Below are positions 1-8,068 of a stretch of 32,116 bases of DNA, one piece after another. How positions within the stretch are numbered: position 1 is the stretch's first letter; the number at the start of each line of letters is the position of its first letter. The notes under the pieces were generated by a model, which was given only the letters and a program-made list of their open reading frames with translations, had not been told where the DNA came from and searched no databases. The translations under genes and the position numbers were made by a program. Source of the stretch: an uncultured Gammaproteobacteria bacterium (lineage in GTDB: Bacteria; Pseudomonadota; Gammaproteobacteria; Poriferisulfidales; GCA-002705445); assembly GCA_913042035.1 (NCBI GenBank), contig CAJWIN010000008.1, positions 1 through 32,116 on the forward strand, in the 5' to 3' direction.

Positions 1-685
1 TTCCAATGTCTACTGTTCTTTGCTTCCAAATTCTATTGTCAGTTAATAAAGTCTCATATTCATCAATACATTTTGGAAACCTATTTGAAAAATCCTCAAT
101 AAAATCTAGCAATGTTCCTTCTCTAGATTCATTAAGTTTGTCTACCTCTTTTTTAGATTTCCATTTTGTTTCTTCGTATTTTGGCATTTTCAAAGGTAGA
201 TCTTTCGACACTCCACCTGGTCTATAATAAGTTGCATGCATTCTGGTTCCAGAAACAGCTTCATAACAATCCATTAAATCTTCTCTTTCTCTAAAAGCAT
301 ATAGAAATACTGACATCGCTCCAATATCAAGTGCATGAGCTCCAAGCCACATTAAGTGGTTTAGTACTCTTGTAATTTCGTCAAACATAACTCTTATATA
401 TTTTGCTCTTACAGGTATATCAATATCTAATAGTTTTTCTATACTCATGACGTATGCATGCTCGTTGCTCATCATTGAAACATAATCTAATCTGTCCATA
501 TAGCCAATACTTTGATTGTATGGTTTGCTTTCTGCTAGTTTTTCTGTTCCTCTATGAAGTAAACCAATATGTGGATCAGCTCTTACAATCACTTCCCCCT
601 CAAGCTCTAAAATTAATCTTAAAACGCCATGCGCAGAAGGATGTTGAGGGCCAAAATTCATTGTAAAACTTTTTATATCAGGCAT
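1..685 (-). CDS. nuoD: NADH-quinone oxidoreductase subunit D, 5' part (cut by window edge)
   Basis: Complex I 49-kDa subunit of the peripheral arm, forming with NuoB the quinone-binding pocket and N2 cluster environment. The gene is missing from the ORF track because it runs off the left edge. The reverse strand reads [20 protein letters not shown] at the N terminus, the family hallmark, followed by [14 protein letters not shown] and later YRPGGV. About 228 residues are present of a usual ~417. It is a separate gene, not the NuoCD fusion of E. coli. Its ATG overlaps the end of nuoC by 8 bases (ATGCCTGA), so the two are probably translationally coupled. Identity is certain; the 3' end is outside the window. 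Confidence 0.96.
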   Translation of the reverse strand, partial: MPDIKSFTMNFGPQHPSAHGVLRLILELEGEVIVRADPHIGLLHRGTEKLAESKPYNQSIGYMDRLDYVSMMSNEHAYVMSIEKLLDIDIPVRAKYIRVMFDEITRVLNHLMWLGAHALDIGAMSVFLYAFREREDLMDCYEAVSGTRMHATYYRPGGVSKDLPLKMPKYEETKWKSKKEVDKLNESREGTLLDFIEDFSNRFPKCIDEYETLLTDNRIWKQRTVDIG

Positions 686-1406
686 TTTTATCTTCCTTAT
701 TAGAAACTTCCCTAATAACTTTTGGTATTAAAACTCTTGGTTTTATAGTTACTGGCTGGTAAACAACTCTTTCTTTTTCAATATCGTAATTAACTTCAAC
801 ATTACCGATTAAAGGAAAATCTTTTCTAAGTGGGTGACCAATGAATCCGTAGTCAGTCAGGATTCTTCTAAGATCTGGATGGTCTGAAAACACAATACCA
901 AACAAATCATAAGCTTCTCTCTCATACCAATTTGCAGACGCCCAAATTGATGTAACTGTAGGTAAAGATGGGTTTTTATCATCATTGCAATAAAACTTAA
1001 CTTTTAATCTGACATTAGAACTAACTGATAGCAAGTTATATATTAGAGCAAATCTTTTTATTGGTTGATTATAATTAGTTTTTGTAGATTCATATGTATA
1101 TCGTCCGCTGCTATCTTTTTTTATACCTCTACTATAACCTTTATTATTTGCATCCTTAGCATTCCACTCGCTAATTCCATAATCGGAGTAGTCAATAGCG
1201 ATAACATCAATCAGAGATTCAAATTTAATGTGACTATTGTCTTGAAAGATACTCATGACTTTTAGGAAATCGGTATCAGTGAAAACAACAGTATCATCAT
1301 CTTCAAAATTAAAATCATATTTAGAGAAAATATCTTCAAAGAGTATTTTTAAGGAAGTATTATTTCCTGAATATGATTTTTTTTCTAAATTACTATGATT
1401 ATTCAT
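678..1406 (-). CDS. nuoC: NADH-quinone oxidoreductase subunit C
   Basis: Complex I 30-kDa subunit, a peripheral-arm protein that braces NuoD and NuoB. The 242-residue product carries the family signature near residues 158-200: [20 protein letters not shown], then [20 protein letters not shown]. The first ~40 residues and a stretch around 83-115 ([12 protein letters not shown]..) are lineage-specific and low in conservation. The stop overlaps the nuoD start by 8 bases; the start lies 25 bases after nuoB. ATG start at 1406 has no competing in-frame start that would preserve the N-terminal domain better. Firm assignment from motif and operon position. Confidence 0.95.
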   Translation of the reverse strand: MNNHSNLEKKSYSGNNTSLKILFEDIFSKYDFNFEDDDTVVFTDTDFLKVMSIFQDNSHIKFESLIDVIAIDYSDYGISEWNAKDANNKGYSRGIKKDSSGRYTYESTKTNYNQPIKRFALIYNLLSVSSNVRLKVKFYCNDDKNPSLPTVTSIWASANWYEREAYDLFGIVFSDHPDLRRILTDYGFIGHPLRKDFPLIGNVEVNYDIEKERVVYQPVTIKPRVLIPKVIREVSNKEDKNA

Positions 1407-1431
1407 TAGAGTACCTGGGTATTTAAAGAAG

Positions 1432-1917
1432 TTATCTTTTAATAGATTTTTTGTTATGAATTTTATTTTTTAATTGCATGATCCCGTAGAGCAATGCCTC
1501 TGCAGTAGGTGGGCAACCTGGAACATAAATATCTACAGGGATAATTCTGTCGCAACCCCTTACAACGGAATATGAATAATGATAATAACCGCCGCCATTT
1601 GCGCAAGAGCCCATTGATATTACCCATTTTGGATCCGCCATTTGGTCATAAACTTTTCTTAATGCTGGCGCCATTTTATTTACTAGCGTACCAGCAATAA
1701 TTATTACGTCTGATTGTCGTGGACTTGGTCGAAACATCATTCCATAACGATCTAAGTCATATCTTGATGCGCCAGCATGCATCATTTCTATTGCGCAACA
1801 TGCTAATCCAAAAGTCATTGGCCACATTGAGCCCGTATTTGCCCAGTCAATTAAATCTTTTGAGGAAGTAGTGACATAACCATTACTATTGTTATTGAGT
1901 GATTCTATAATATCCAT
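1432..1917 (-). CDS. nuoB: NADH-quinone oxidoreductase subunit B (N2 iron-sulfur subunit)
   Basis: Complex I PSST subunit holding 4Fe-4S cluster N2, the immediate electron donor to quinone. The 161-residue protein has the tandem cysteines in [14 protein letters not shown] (C40, C41), then C105 in [12 protein letters not shown] and C135 in [13 protein letters not shown], the four expected ligands. Arg/Asp-rich quinone-site loop [20 protein letters not shown] is intact. It lies 4 bases after nuoA. Length is normal for the family. All catalytic features are present, so this should be a working subunit. Confidence 0.97.
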   Translation of the reverse strand: MDIIESLNNNSNGYVTTSSKDLIDWANTGSMWPMTFGLACCAIEMMHAGASRYDLDRYGMMFRPSPRQSDVIIIAGTLVNKMAPALRKVYDQMADPKWVISMGSCANGGGYYHYSYSVVRGCDRIIPVDIYVPGCPPTAEALLYGIMQLKNKIHNKKSIKR

Positions 1918-1921
1918 AATC

Positions 1922-2278
1922 TTAATCCCAGTTAAGAGCGCCTTTCTTCCACTCGTAAATGAAGCCTATAATTAAAATTAAAAGAAAAATACTCATAGCA
2001 ACTAAACCACTCACACCTAAACTTTCTAATGCTACTGCCCAAGGAAATAAAAATGCAATTTCTAGATCAAAAATTATAAAAAGAATTGCCACGAGGTAAA
2101 ACCTTATATCAAATTTCATTCGGGCATCACTAAAGTTTTCAAAACCACATTCGTAAGCCGAATTTTTTGCAGAGCTCTTCTCTCCTTTATTAATTATCCT
2201 TGACGCAATTATCGGAAGAGCGCCTATTATTACACTAACAATGATAAACAGTAGTATTGGAAAGTAGTTATTTAACAT
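1922..2278 (-). CDS. nuoA: NADH-quinone oxidoreductase subunit A
   Basis: Small membrane subunit of complex I at the junction of the membrane and peripheral arms. The 118 residues form three hydrophobic segments (about 4-25, 60-80, 87-110). The loop between the first two holds the conserved YECGFENF motif, and F-D[16 protein letters not shown] is clearly readable ([19 protein letters not shown]). First gene of the nuo operon; an AGGAAG Shine-Dalgarno sits 9 bases before the ATG. The preceding gene on this strand is the tRNA-Leu, an arrangement found in several Gammaproteobacteria (secG, tRNA-Leu, nuoA). Confidence 0.96.
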   Translation of the reverse strand: MLNNYFPILLFIIVSVIIGALPIIASRIINKGEKSSAKNSAYECGFENFSDARMKFDIRFYLVAILFIIFDLEIAFLFPWAVALESLGVSGLVAMSIFLLILIIGFIYEWKKGALNWD

Positions 2279-2494
2279 AATATATGTCTTCCTAATAATG
2301 ACAAAAAATAATCATAACTGAGAAATTATAAAATATAAATTTATTTTAAGTAATTTAACATAATATTTTTTCTCCCAACTCCAAATAAAATTACAACATA
2401 AAATACAAATATTACAATAGATATAAACGAAAAAGATTTTATGGGGGGATATACATTCCCTATAAAGAGAGATTTTTTTATATATATGATTACT
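2279..2494 (-). promoter_or_regulatory. tRNA-Leu to nuoA intergenic region, probable nuo promoter
   Basis: About 216 bases without a gene. It should hold the end of the secG/tRNA transcript and the start of the nuo transcript. TATAAT occurs on the minus strand at 2330-2325 and TATGAT at 2316-2311, but no convincing -35 hexamer is paired with either, and such hexamers are frequent by chance in sequence this AT-rich. A 4-bp GGGA/TCCC inverted repeat at 2446-2460 lacks a U-run, so I do not call a terminator. The two ORF-track entries here overlap the tRNA and are not genes. Confidence 0.35.
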
Positions 2495-2579
2495 TGGTGC
2501 CGATGGCCGGAGTCGAACCGGCACAGCTCTCGCCACTGCCCCCTCAAGACAGCGTGTCTACCAATTCCACCACATCGGC
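2495..2579 (-). tRNA. leuU: tRNA-Leu (anticodon GAG)
   Basis: The minus strand folds as a class II tRNA: acceptor GCCGATG pairs with CATCGGC, followed by discriminator A and an encoded CCA. The D-arm region GGTGGAATTGGTAGACAC and T-loop GGTTCGACTCC are typical of leucine tRNAs. The anticodon stem CTGTC/GGCAG encloses loop TTGAGGG, giving anticodon GAG for CUC/CUU codons. A variable arm GGCGAGAGCT separates it from the T stem. It begins 11 bases after secG, matching the secG-leuU order of E. coli, so it is probably processed from the secG transcript. Confidence 0.96.
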
Positions 2580-2590
2580 AATATCTAAAA

Positions 2591-2923
2591 TTAGTCAGGG
2601 ATAACTAAATCTTCTTGAGAGTCGTCTTTAATGATATTTTCAGTTTCAGTATTTTCTGTATTGTTTTGAATAATAACACTACTATCAGATACCTTACTTT
2701 TAGCCATATATGCCAATGCCAAACAATTTAGGAAAAATAGAACAACAAGAAAAGTAGTGAGCTTAGTTATAAAATTTCCCGCCCCAGATGCTCCAAAAAC
2801 AGCTCCAGAAGATCCGCCGCCAAACATGCCGCTAGCATCTCCTTTACCCTGCTGCATGAGAATAAAAAATATTATTAATATTGATAAAATAACTGCTACT
2901 ACTAATAAAATTGTATAAATCAT
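2591..2923 (-). CDS. secG: Preprotein translocase subunit SecG
   Basis: Auxiliary subunit of the SecYEG protein-export channel in the inner membrane. The 110-residue product has two membrane segments (about 1-23 and 52-73) separated by the conserved loop LMQQGKGDASGMFGGGSSGAVFGASGAGNFITKLT, which is the SecG hallmark. The C-terminal tail is acidic and Asn/Thr-rich, as is usual for this variable part. It sits 9 bases after tpiA and 11 bases before tRNA-Leu, the standard gammaproteobacterial context. Confidence 0.96.
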   Translation of the reverse strand: MIYTILLVVAVILSILIIFFILMQQGKGDASGMFGGGSSGAVFGASGAGNFITKLTTFLVVLFFLNCLALAYMAKSKVSDSSVIIQNNTENTETENIIKDDSQEDLVIPD

Positions 2924-2932
2924 ATATATTCC

Positions 2933-3679
2933 TTAAATTTTTAAATTACATATTTTTGTAAATTCTTTTGAGTCTAGAGAAGCGCCGCCAATTAAAACAC
3001 CGTCAACATATTGTGCATTAAGTATCTCTGAAGCATTTATAGAATTTACGCTTCCCCCATAAAGCACCATTATATCTTTTTCTTTCAAAAAAGGGTGGTT
3101 TTCTGAAACATAAGTTTTAATAAATTTATGAATAAAAGAAATATCATCTATTTTTGGAATATTGCCAGTTCCTATGGCCCATACTGGCTCGTAGGCAACT
3201 ATAACTTTCTTAGGAATTACCTTTGGATAACTTCTTTTATCGCACAAGTCTTCAAGCTGCTTGCTTATTACGTTTTGAGTATTTCCATCCTTTTTAGTAT
3301 CAGCGCTTTCGCCAACGCAAAAAATAACCTGAAGATCATTTGAAGCCCATAAAGATTTAGCAGCTTCGCTGTATGTGATGTCATGCCCTCTTACTTCTGA
3401 ATGCCCAACTAAAGTATAACTACAACCATTATCAATAAACATGTCACTTGAATGGCCACTTGTAAAGGTTTCATCATCACTTACATAATTTATATTTTGA
3501 CTGCCAAGCATAAAATTTTTTTTTCTTCTGTAGTCATTAACTTGACTAATATAAAGATCAGGGGGGAAAATAATTATTTCGTTATTAGAATCTACATTCT
3601 TAAAAAAATATTCAAAGTAATCTTTTACAAATTTTTTACTTCCATTATTTTTCCAATTTGCAGCAATAATTTTCTTCAT
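2933..3679 (-). CDS. tpiA: Triosephosphate isomerase
   Basis: Interconverts dihydroxyacetone phosphate and glyceraldehyde 3-phosphate. Catalytic residues are visible: K10 in AANWKNNG, H93 in VGHSEVRG, and E164 in AYEPVWAIGTG (flexible loop 6). Phosphate-binding loops YGGSVN and GVLIGGASL are intact; 248 residues is a normal length. Two spots deviate from most family members: GHSERR is GHSEVR, and the usual FTGE stretch reads TFTSGHSSDMF. The ATG overlaps the glmM stop (ATGA), and secG follows after 9 bases. The glmM-tpiA-secG order is that of Pseudomonas and relatives. Confidence 0.95.
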   Translation of the reverse strand: MKKIIAANWKNNGSKKFVKDYFEYFFKNVDSNNEIIIFPPDLYISQVNDYRRKKNFMLGSQNINYVSDDETFTSGHSSDMFIDNGCSYTLVGHSEVRGHDITYSEAAKSLWASNDLQVIFCVGESADTKKDGNTQNVISKQLEDLCDKRSYPKVIPKKVIVAYEPVWAIGTGNIPKIDDISFIHKFIKTYVSENHPFLKEKDIMVLYGGSVNSINASEILNAQYVDGVLIGGASLDSKEFTKICNLKI

Positions 3680-5028
3680 AATAATGTTTTTAGTCTATTT
3701 TCAATATATTCTTTAATATCCATGCTCTTCTCGTCAACAATATCTATATTTTTTGCTTCTACCATAATTCTTATGCAATTTTCTGTTCCTGATTTTCTAA
3801 TAATTAATCTGAGTTCATTATCAGAAAATCTATCTGAAGCCTCTTTAATAACAATATCAATAATGTTGTCCGGTAAATCTTGTTTGAAAAATATATTTGT
3901 AATTTTTTGCGGATATTTTTCTAATATAGTATTTATTTTATTTTTATCTAGAATATCAGAATAAAATAAAAATTGTAATGCCGCTATGATTGAGTCTCCA
4001 GATGTTGAATGGTTTAACATTAATATGTGTCCTGATGTTTCGCCGCCTAAGTCATAATTAAATTTCCTCATTTCACTGAGGACATATTTATCACCCACAT
4101 TAGATCGCACAAAATCAATACCATTATTTTTCAAATAATTTTCTAAGGCAATGTTTGTCATGGTTGTTCCAACAAGCCCTGAGACCTTTTCGTTATTAAT
4201 TATTTTTCCTCTAACAATAGTGTATAAAATATCATCTCCGTCAAGAATATTGTTATGTTTATCAATAATAACAATTCTATCTCCATCGCCATCCATTGAT
4301 ATCCCGTACTTTGAATTATCTAACTTTATTTGCTCTGGCAAATCCTTTAAATATGTTGAGCCACACTTAGCATTAATATTTTTTCCACTAGGCTTATCGT
4401 TACAGCAATTTACTTTGTAACCTGCTTCAATAAAGACTTCCTTCCCAATAATATAATTTGCACCATTAGCTAAATCCAATGTTAACTTTATACTATTATT
4501 AATATTCTTGTCTAAACTTATAGTGTTTAAACATGACTCGATATATTCTTTTTTTATATCCTTAGACACATCAATTAAATTATATTCAGTTTTGTCACAT
4601 TGATAATTTTCGCTAAAAAGTTTTTCAATATAATTTTCAATATAATTTTCATCCTCTAAACTAATCTTAAATCCATTTTTATTAAATATTTTTATCCCAT
4701 TATCATGGTACAAATTGTGTGAGGCGCTGACTACAATTCCAAGATCATACTTATTTTTCCTGGTATAAAAAGCAATTGCTGGAGTTGAAACTATGCCCGC
4801 GTTACTTAAAACACAATGTTCGGAGCTTAGCCCGGAAGAAATTAAATTAATTATTTTATTAGACGATTCTCTTGTATCGCAGCCAAACAATATTCTTTTT
4901 TTACAATCTTTAGACCTAAGTAAAGATTTTGATATTGCCGCACCTAATAATACAAAAAAATTTTCAGTTAAAGGTTCAGCACCAAACTCACCACGGATAC
5001 CATCGGTGCCGAAATACTTCTTAGACAT
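3676..5028 (-). CDS. glmM: Phosphoglucosamine mutase
   Basis: Converts glucosamine 6-phosphate to glucosamine 1-phosphate, on the way to UDP-GlcNAc for peptidoglycan and lipopolysaccharide. The 450 residues show the four expected signatures: N-terminal YFGTDGIRG, the phosphoserine loop VVSASHNLYHDNGIKIF (second Ser, S103, expected to be phosphorylated), metal-binding SMDGDGDR, and sugar-phosphate loops GGETSGH and RKSGTENCIRIMVEA. Two usually conserved prolines are replaced (SASHNP to SASHNL, SGTEP to SGTEN). It lies 8 bases after ftsH; folP, normally between them in this class, is absent. Confidence 0.95.
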   Translation of the reverse strand: MSKKYFGTDGIRGEFGAEPLTENFFVLLGAAISKSLLRSKDCKKRILFGCDTRESSNKIINLISSGLSSEHCVLSNAGIVSTPAIAFYTRKNKYDLGIVVSASHNLYHDNGIKIFNKNGFKISLEDENYIENYIEKLFSENYQCDKTEYNLIDVSKDIKKEYIESCLNTISLDKNINNSIKLTLDLANGANYIIGKEVFIEAGYKVNCCNDKPSGKNINAKCGSTYLKDLPEQIKLDNSKYGISMDGDGDRIVIIDKHNNILDGDDILYTIVRGKIINNEKVSGLVGTTMTNIALENYLKNNGIDFVRSNVGDKYVLSEMRKFNYDLGGETSGHILMLNHSTSGDSIIAALQFLFYSDILDKNKINTILEKYPQKITNIFFKQDLPDNIIDIVIKEASDRFSDNELRLIIRKSGTENCIRIMVEAKNIDIVDEKSMDIKEYIENRLKTLL

Positions 5029-5036
5029 TATTTTTT

Positions 5037-6953
5037 CTAGTGATTACTTGCCGGATCAGAAAAACCTGATTCTTTGACATCACTGCTGTTTGAGGAAGAT
5101 TTGTCATCATCGTCATTTTTATCATCCCATCCTTTTGGTGGGCGAGGTTTTATTCCAGCCATAATATCATCTATCTGATCTTTATCTATAGTTTCATACA
5201 TCATAAGAGCATCTGTCATAGCATGAAGCTTGTCCATATTGTCTTTAATCATTTTTGTGGCTGTCGAATAAGACTTATCAACTAATGACCTAACCTCTGA
5301 GTCTATATCGTTAGCTGTATCATCAGACATTGTTTTTGTTTGAGTTACAGATCTTCCAAGAAATACTTCGCCTTCGTCATCGGAATATGACATCGGGCCC
5401 ATTTTTTCAGATAAGCCCCATTTAGTAACCATATTCTTTGCAATCTCTGTTGCTCTTTCAATATCATTTGACGCTCCAGTTGTAACTTTATCTTTTCCAT
5501 AGATAAGTTCTTCTGCTATTCTTCCGCCGTATAGTGTACATATTTGACTTTCAAGTCTCTGTTTATTGTTACTGTATCTGTCGTCCTCAGGGAGAAACAT
5601 TGTTACACCTAAAGCTCTTCCTCTAGGAATGATAGTTACCTTATGAACAGGATCATGTTCAGGTACTAGTCTGCCAACAATTGCGTGTCCACTCTCGTGA
5701 TAAGCTGTGAGTTTTTTTTCATCCTCACTCATTACCATAGATTTTCTTTCTGCACCCATCATAATTTTATCTTTAGCTAGCTCGAATTCATTCATGCCAA
5801 CTTTGATATTATTTGATCTCGCAGAAAATAATGCTGCCTCATTAACAAGATTAGCTAAATCAGCGCCCGAAAATCCTGGGGTTCCTCTTGCAATAATTGA
5901 TGGTACAACATCATCAGCAATAGGTACTTTTCTCATGTGAACTTTTAATATTTGCTCTCTACCCCTAATATCAGGAAGAGGAACAACAACTTGTCTATCA
6001 AATCTGCCTGGGCGAAGTAAAGCAGGATCTAAAACATCAGGCCTGTTTGTTGCTGCTATAACAATAGTACCTTCGTGTCCTTCAAAACCATCCATTTCAA
6101 CTAATAATTGGTTAAGGGTTTGTTCTCTTTCATCATGTCCACCTCCGACACCAGCACCCCTATGTCTTCCAACAGCATCAATCTCGTCGATGAAAATAAT
6201 ACATGGCGCATGTTTAGTTGCTTGAGCAAACATGTCTCTAACTCGAGAAGCTCCAACACCTACAAACATTTCTACGAAATCGGATCCAGATATTGTAAAA
6301 AAAGGAACTTTTGCCTCACCGGCAATAGCTCTTGCTAATAATGTTTTACCTGTTCCTGGAGATCCAACCATTAAAACTCCTTTAGGAATCTTTCCTCCCA
6401 ATTTTTGGAATTTTGAAGGATCTTTAAGAAAATCAACTAATTCTTCAACTTCTTCTTTTGCTTCTTCTACTCCTGCAACATCAGCAAAGGTTACTTTATT
6501 CTGGTCTTCTGTCATCATTTTAGCTTTACTTTTACCAAATGACATTGCCCCTTTTCCGCCAGACCCACCCTGCATTTGCCTCATAAAGAACAACCAAACT
6601 CCTATAAGCAATAGCATTGGGAACCATTGTATTAATATTTGTAAAAATAAAGATGGCTTTGCAGGAGGTTCAGTTAATATTTCAATGTTATTCGCTAATA
6701 AATCATCAACTAGCTTTGGATCATTTAAGCCATAAGTTAAAAAGCTGGTTCCATTCTTGTAAGTTCCGGATATTGTTTTACCATCTGCCTCAATTAAGAC
6801 GCTTTCAATTTGATTATCTTTGACTTGATTTATAAACTCTGAATATGAAAGATTCGTAGAGCTTTCTTTCTGCGGCACAAAATTGTTGAAAACTGACATA
6901 ATCACTACGGCTATGACTATCCAAACTAACATATTTTTTAACATATCATTCAT
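5037..6953 (-). CDS. ftsH: ATP-dependent membrane zinc metalloprotease FtsH
   Basis: Hexameric AAA+ protease anchored in the inner membrane that degrades misassembled membrane proteins and regulators (in E. coli also sigma-32 and LpxC). Two membrane segments (about 8-24 and 103-124) flank a periplasmic domain. Walker A GSPGTGKT is at 197-204, Walker [10 protein letters not shown] at 252-260, the arginine-finger region LRPGRFDRQ follows, and the zinc site HESGH is at 419-423. The 638-residue length is normal. The tail is rich in Asp and Ser ([16 protein letters not shown]). The start overlaps the rlmE stop by 8 bases; the ATG three codons downstream (M4) is an alternative. Confidence 0.98.
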   Translation of the reverse strand: MNDMLKNMLVWIVIAVVIMSVFNNFVPQKESSTNLSYSEFINQVKDNQIESVLIEADGKTISGTYKNGTSFLTYGLNDPKLVDDLLANNIEILTEPPAKPSLFLQILIQWFPMLLLIGVWLFFMRQMQGGSGGKGAMSFGKSKAKMMTEDQNKVTFADVAGVEEAKEEVEELVDFLKDPSKFQKLGGKIPKGVLMVGSPGTGKTLLARAIAGEAKVPFFTISGSDFVEMFVGVGASRVRDMFAQATKHAPCIIFIDEIDAVGRHRGAGVGGGHDEREQTLNQLLVEMDGFEGHEGTIVIAATNRPDVLDPALLRPGRFDRQVVVPLPDIRGREQILKVHMRKVPIADDVVPSIIARGTPGFSGADLANLVNEAALFSARSNNIKVGMNEFELAKDKIMMGAERKSMVMSEDEKKLTAYHESGHAIVGRLVPEHDPVHKVTIIPRGRALGVTMFLPEDDRYSNNKQRLESQICTLYGGRIAEELIYGKDKVTTGASNDIERATEIAKNMVTKWGLSEKMGPMSYSDDEGEVFLGRSVTQTKTMSDDTANDIDSEVRSLVDKSYSTATKMIKDNMDKLHAMTDALMMYETIDKDQIDDIMAGIKPRPPKGWDDKNDDDDKSSSNSSDVKESGFSDPASNH

Positions 6954-7575
6954 AATGTAATCCTGAGTTATTTATCTTCATATTTGTTGCCAACATATAT
7001 ATTTCTCTGCTATTTGTTTTAGAAGCTTTTGGTTTAATTATTCTTACAGTTCCAAATAATTTCCTAATTTCACTCAAAAACTCATCTGTGCCTTTTCCTT
7101 GAAATAACTTTATTAACAAGTTACCAGAATCATTTAAAACATCTAAAGCAATTTCAGTTACAATTTCAGCTAAATGCAAACCTGCAGCTGCATCTGCACT
7201 CTCTATACCACTTATATTAGGGGCAATATCTGACATTACAAGGTCAATTTTGTGAAAATCAGCGTTTTTTAGGTATTTTTCGCTAAAATCTTCTATATCT
7301 GATTGTACAAAATTTACATTTTCTAGTTTTTCCATACACAAAAGATCAACGGCCGTAATATTAATATTCTTATGTTTTCGGGATGCATACTGACTCCACC
7401 CGCCTGGCGAACACCCGAGGTCTAATATCTTAGAATTTGTTTTTATTAAATTATATTTTTCATCAATTTCTTTGAGTTTGAATACTGCTCTTGAACGCCA
7501 ATTTTCTTTATTAGCTAATTTTACAAACTCATCATTAATATGAGCCTTAAACCACTTAGAAGATTTTTTACCCAT
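6946..7575 (-). CDS. rlmE: 23S rRNA 2'-O-methyltransferase RlmE (FtsJ/RrmJ)
   Basis: Methylates the 2'-OH of U2552 (E. coli numbering) in 23S rRNA during late 50S assembly. The K-D-K-E catalytic tetrad is readable: K33 in [11 protein letters not shown]116 in [12 protein letters not shown]156 in [10 protein letters not shown], and E191 in [11 protein letters not shown]. The SAM-binding motif is [12 protein letters not shown] at 51-62. Length is 209 residues, as in E. coli. It overlaps greA upstream by 8 bases and ftsH downstream by 8 bases. The rlmE-ftsH pairing is conserved; in E. coli it is heat-shock controlled, but I see no sigma-32-like promoter in front of it here. Confidence 0.96.
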   Translation of the reverse strand: MGKKSSKWFKAHINDEFVKLANKENWRSRAVFKLKEIDEKYNLIKTNSKILDLGCSPGGWSQYASRKHKNINITAVDLLCMEKLENVNFVQSDIEDFSEKYLKNADFHKIDLVMSDIAPNISGIESADAAAGLHLAEIVTEIALDVLNDSGNLLIKLFQGKGTDEFLSEIRKLFGTVRIIKPKASKTNSREIYMLATNMKINNSGLHYE

Positions 7576-8041
7576 AAGATATATTTAATATCTCAAACTC
7601 TTTTTTGCCACTTGGAGCTTCAACTGAAGCAATGTCTCCCTCTTTTTTTCCAATTAAAGACCTAGCGATTGGAGAATTTACAGAAATCATACCGCTTTTA
7701 ATATCAGCCTCATCGTCTCCAACTATTGAATATGTAATTTCTTTTTCATCATTAAGATCATAAAGCTTTACTTGTGCACTAAAAACCACTTTATCTGTTG
7801 TAATTTTTTTTGGGTCAACAATTTCAGAATTTGATAGTTTTAACTTAATATCTTTAATTCTGCCTTCTATGAAACTTTGCTGCTCTCTAGCCGCATGATA
7901 TTCAGCATTTTCTTTAAGATCGCCATGTTCCCTAGCTACAGAAATAGCATCAATTACTTTTGGCCTCTCAATATTAGTTAGGTTATCAAGTTCTTTTCTA
8001 AGCTTTTTTTCGCCAATGACTGTTATCGGATATTTATCCAT
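7568..8041 (-). CDS. greA: Transcription elongation factor GreA
   Basis: Binds the secondary channel of RNA polymerase and stimulates cleavage of backtracked transcripts. The 157-residue protein has the N-terminal coiled coil with the acidic tip in AREHGDLKENAEYHAAREQQ (the Asp and Glu are those that position the catalytic magnesium) and a C-terminal FKBP-like globular domain with GKKEGD and SIVGDDEADIKSGMISVNSPIA. It sits 27 bases after carB and overlaps rlmE by 8 bases, the usual carB-greA neighbourhood. GreB is less likely because of length and context. Confidence 0.96.
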   Translation of the reverse strand: MDKYPITVIGEKKLRKELDNLTNIERPKVIDAISVAREHGDLKENAEYHAAREQQSFIEGRIKDIKLKLSNSEIVDPKKITTDKVVFSAQVKLYDLNDEKEITYSIVGDDEADIKSGMISVNSPIARSLIGKKEGDIASVEAPSGKKEFEILNISYG

Positions 8042-8068
8042 ATATTAATTATGAAGTTGATAGAGTTT

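Noticed and set aside
2446-2460. Rho-independent terminator after tRNA-Leu
   Set aside because: Only a 4-bp GGGA/TCCC stem with no T-run.
2312-2547. Two minus-strand ORFs of 74 and 68 residues
   Set aside because: Their 5' parts lie in the tRNA-Leu gene and the translations show no protein-like pattern.
7576-7650. Sigma-32 promoter in front of rlmE-ftsH as in E. coli
   Set aside because: A GTTGAAG word occurs in the greA end but no CCCCATNTA-like element follows at suitable spacing.
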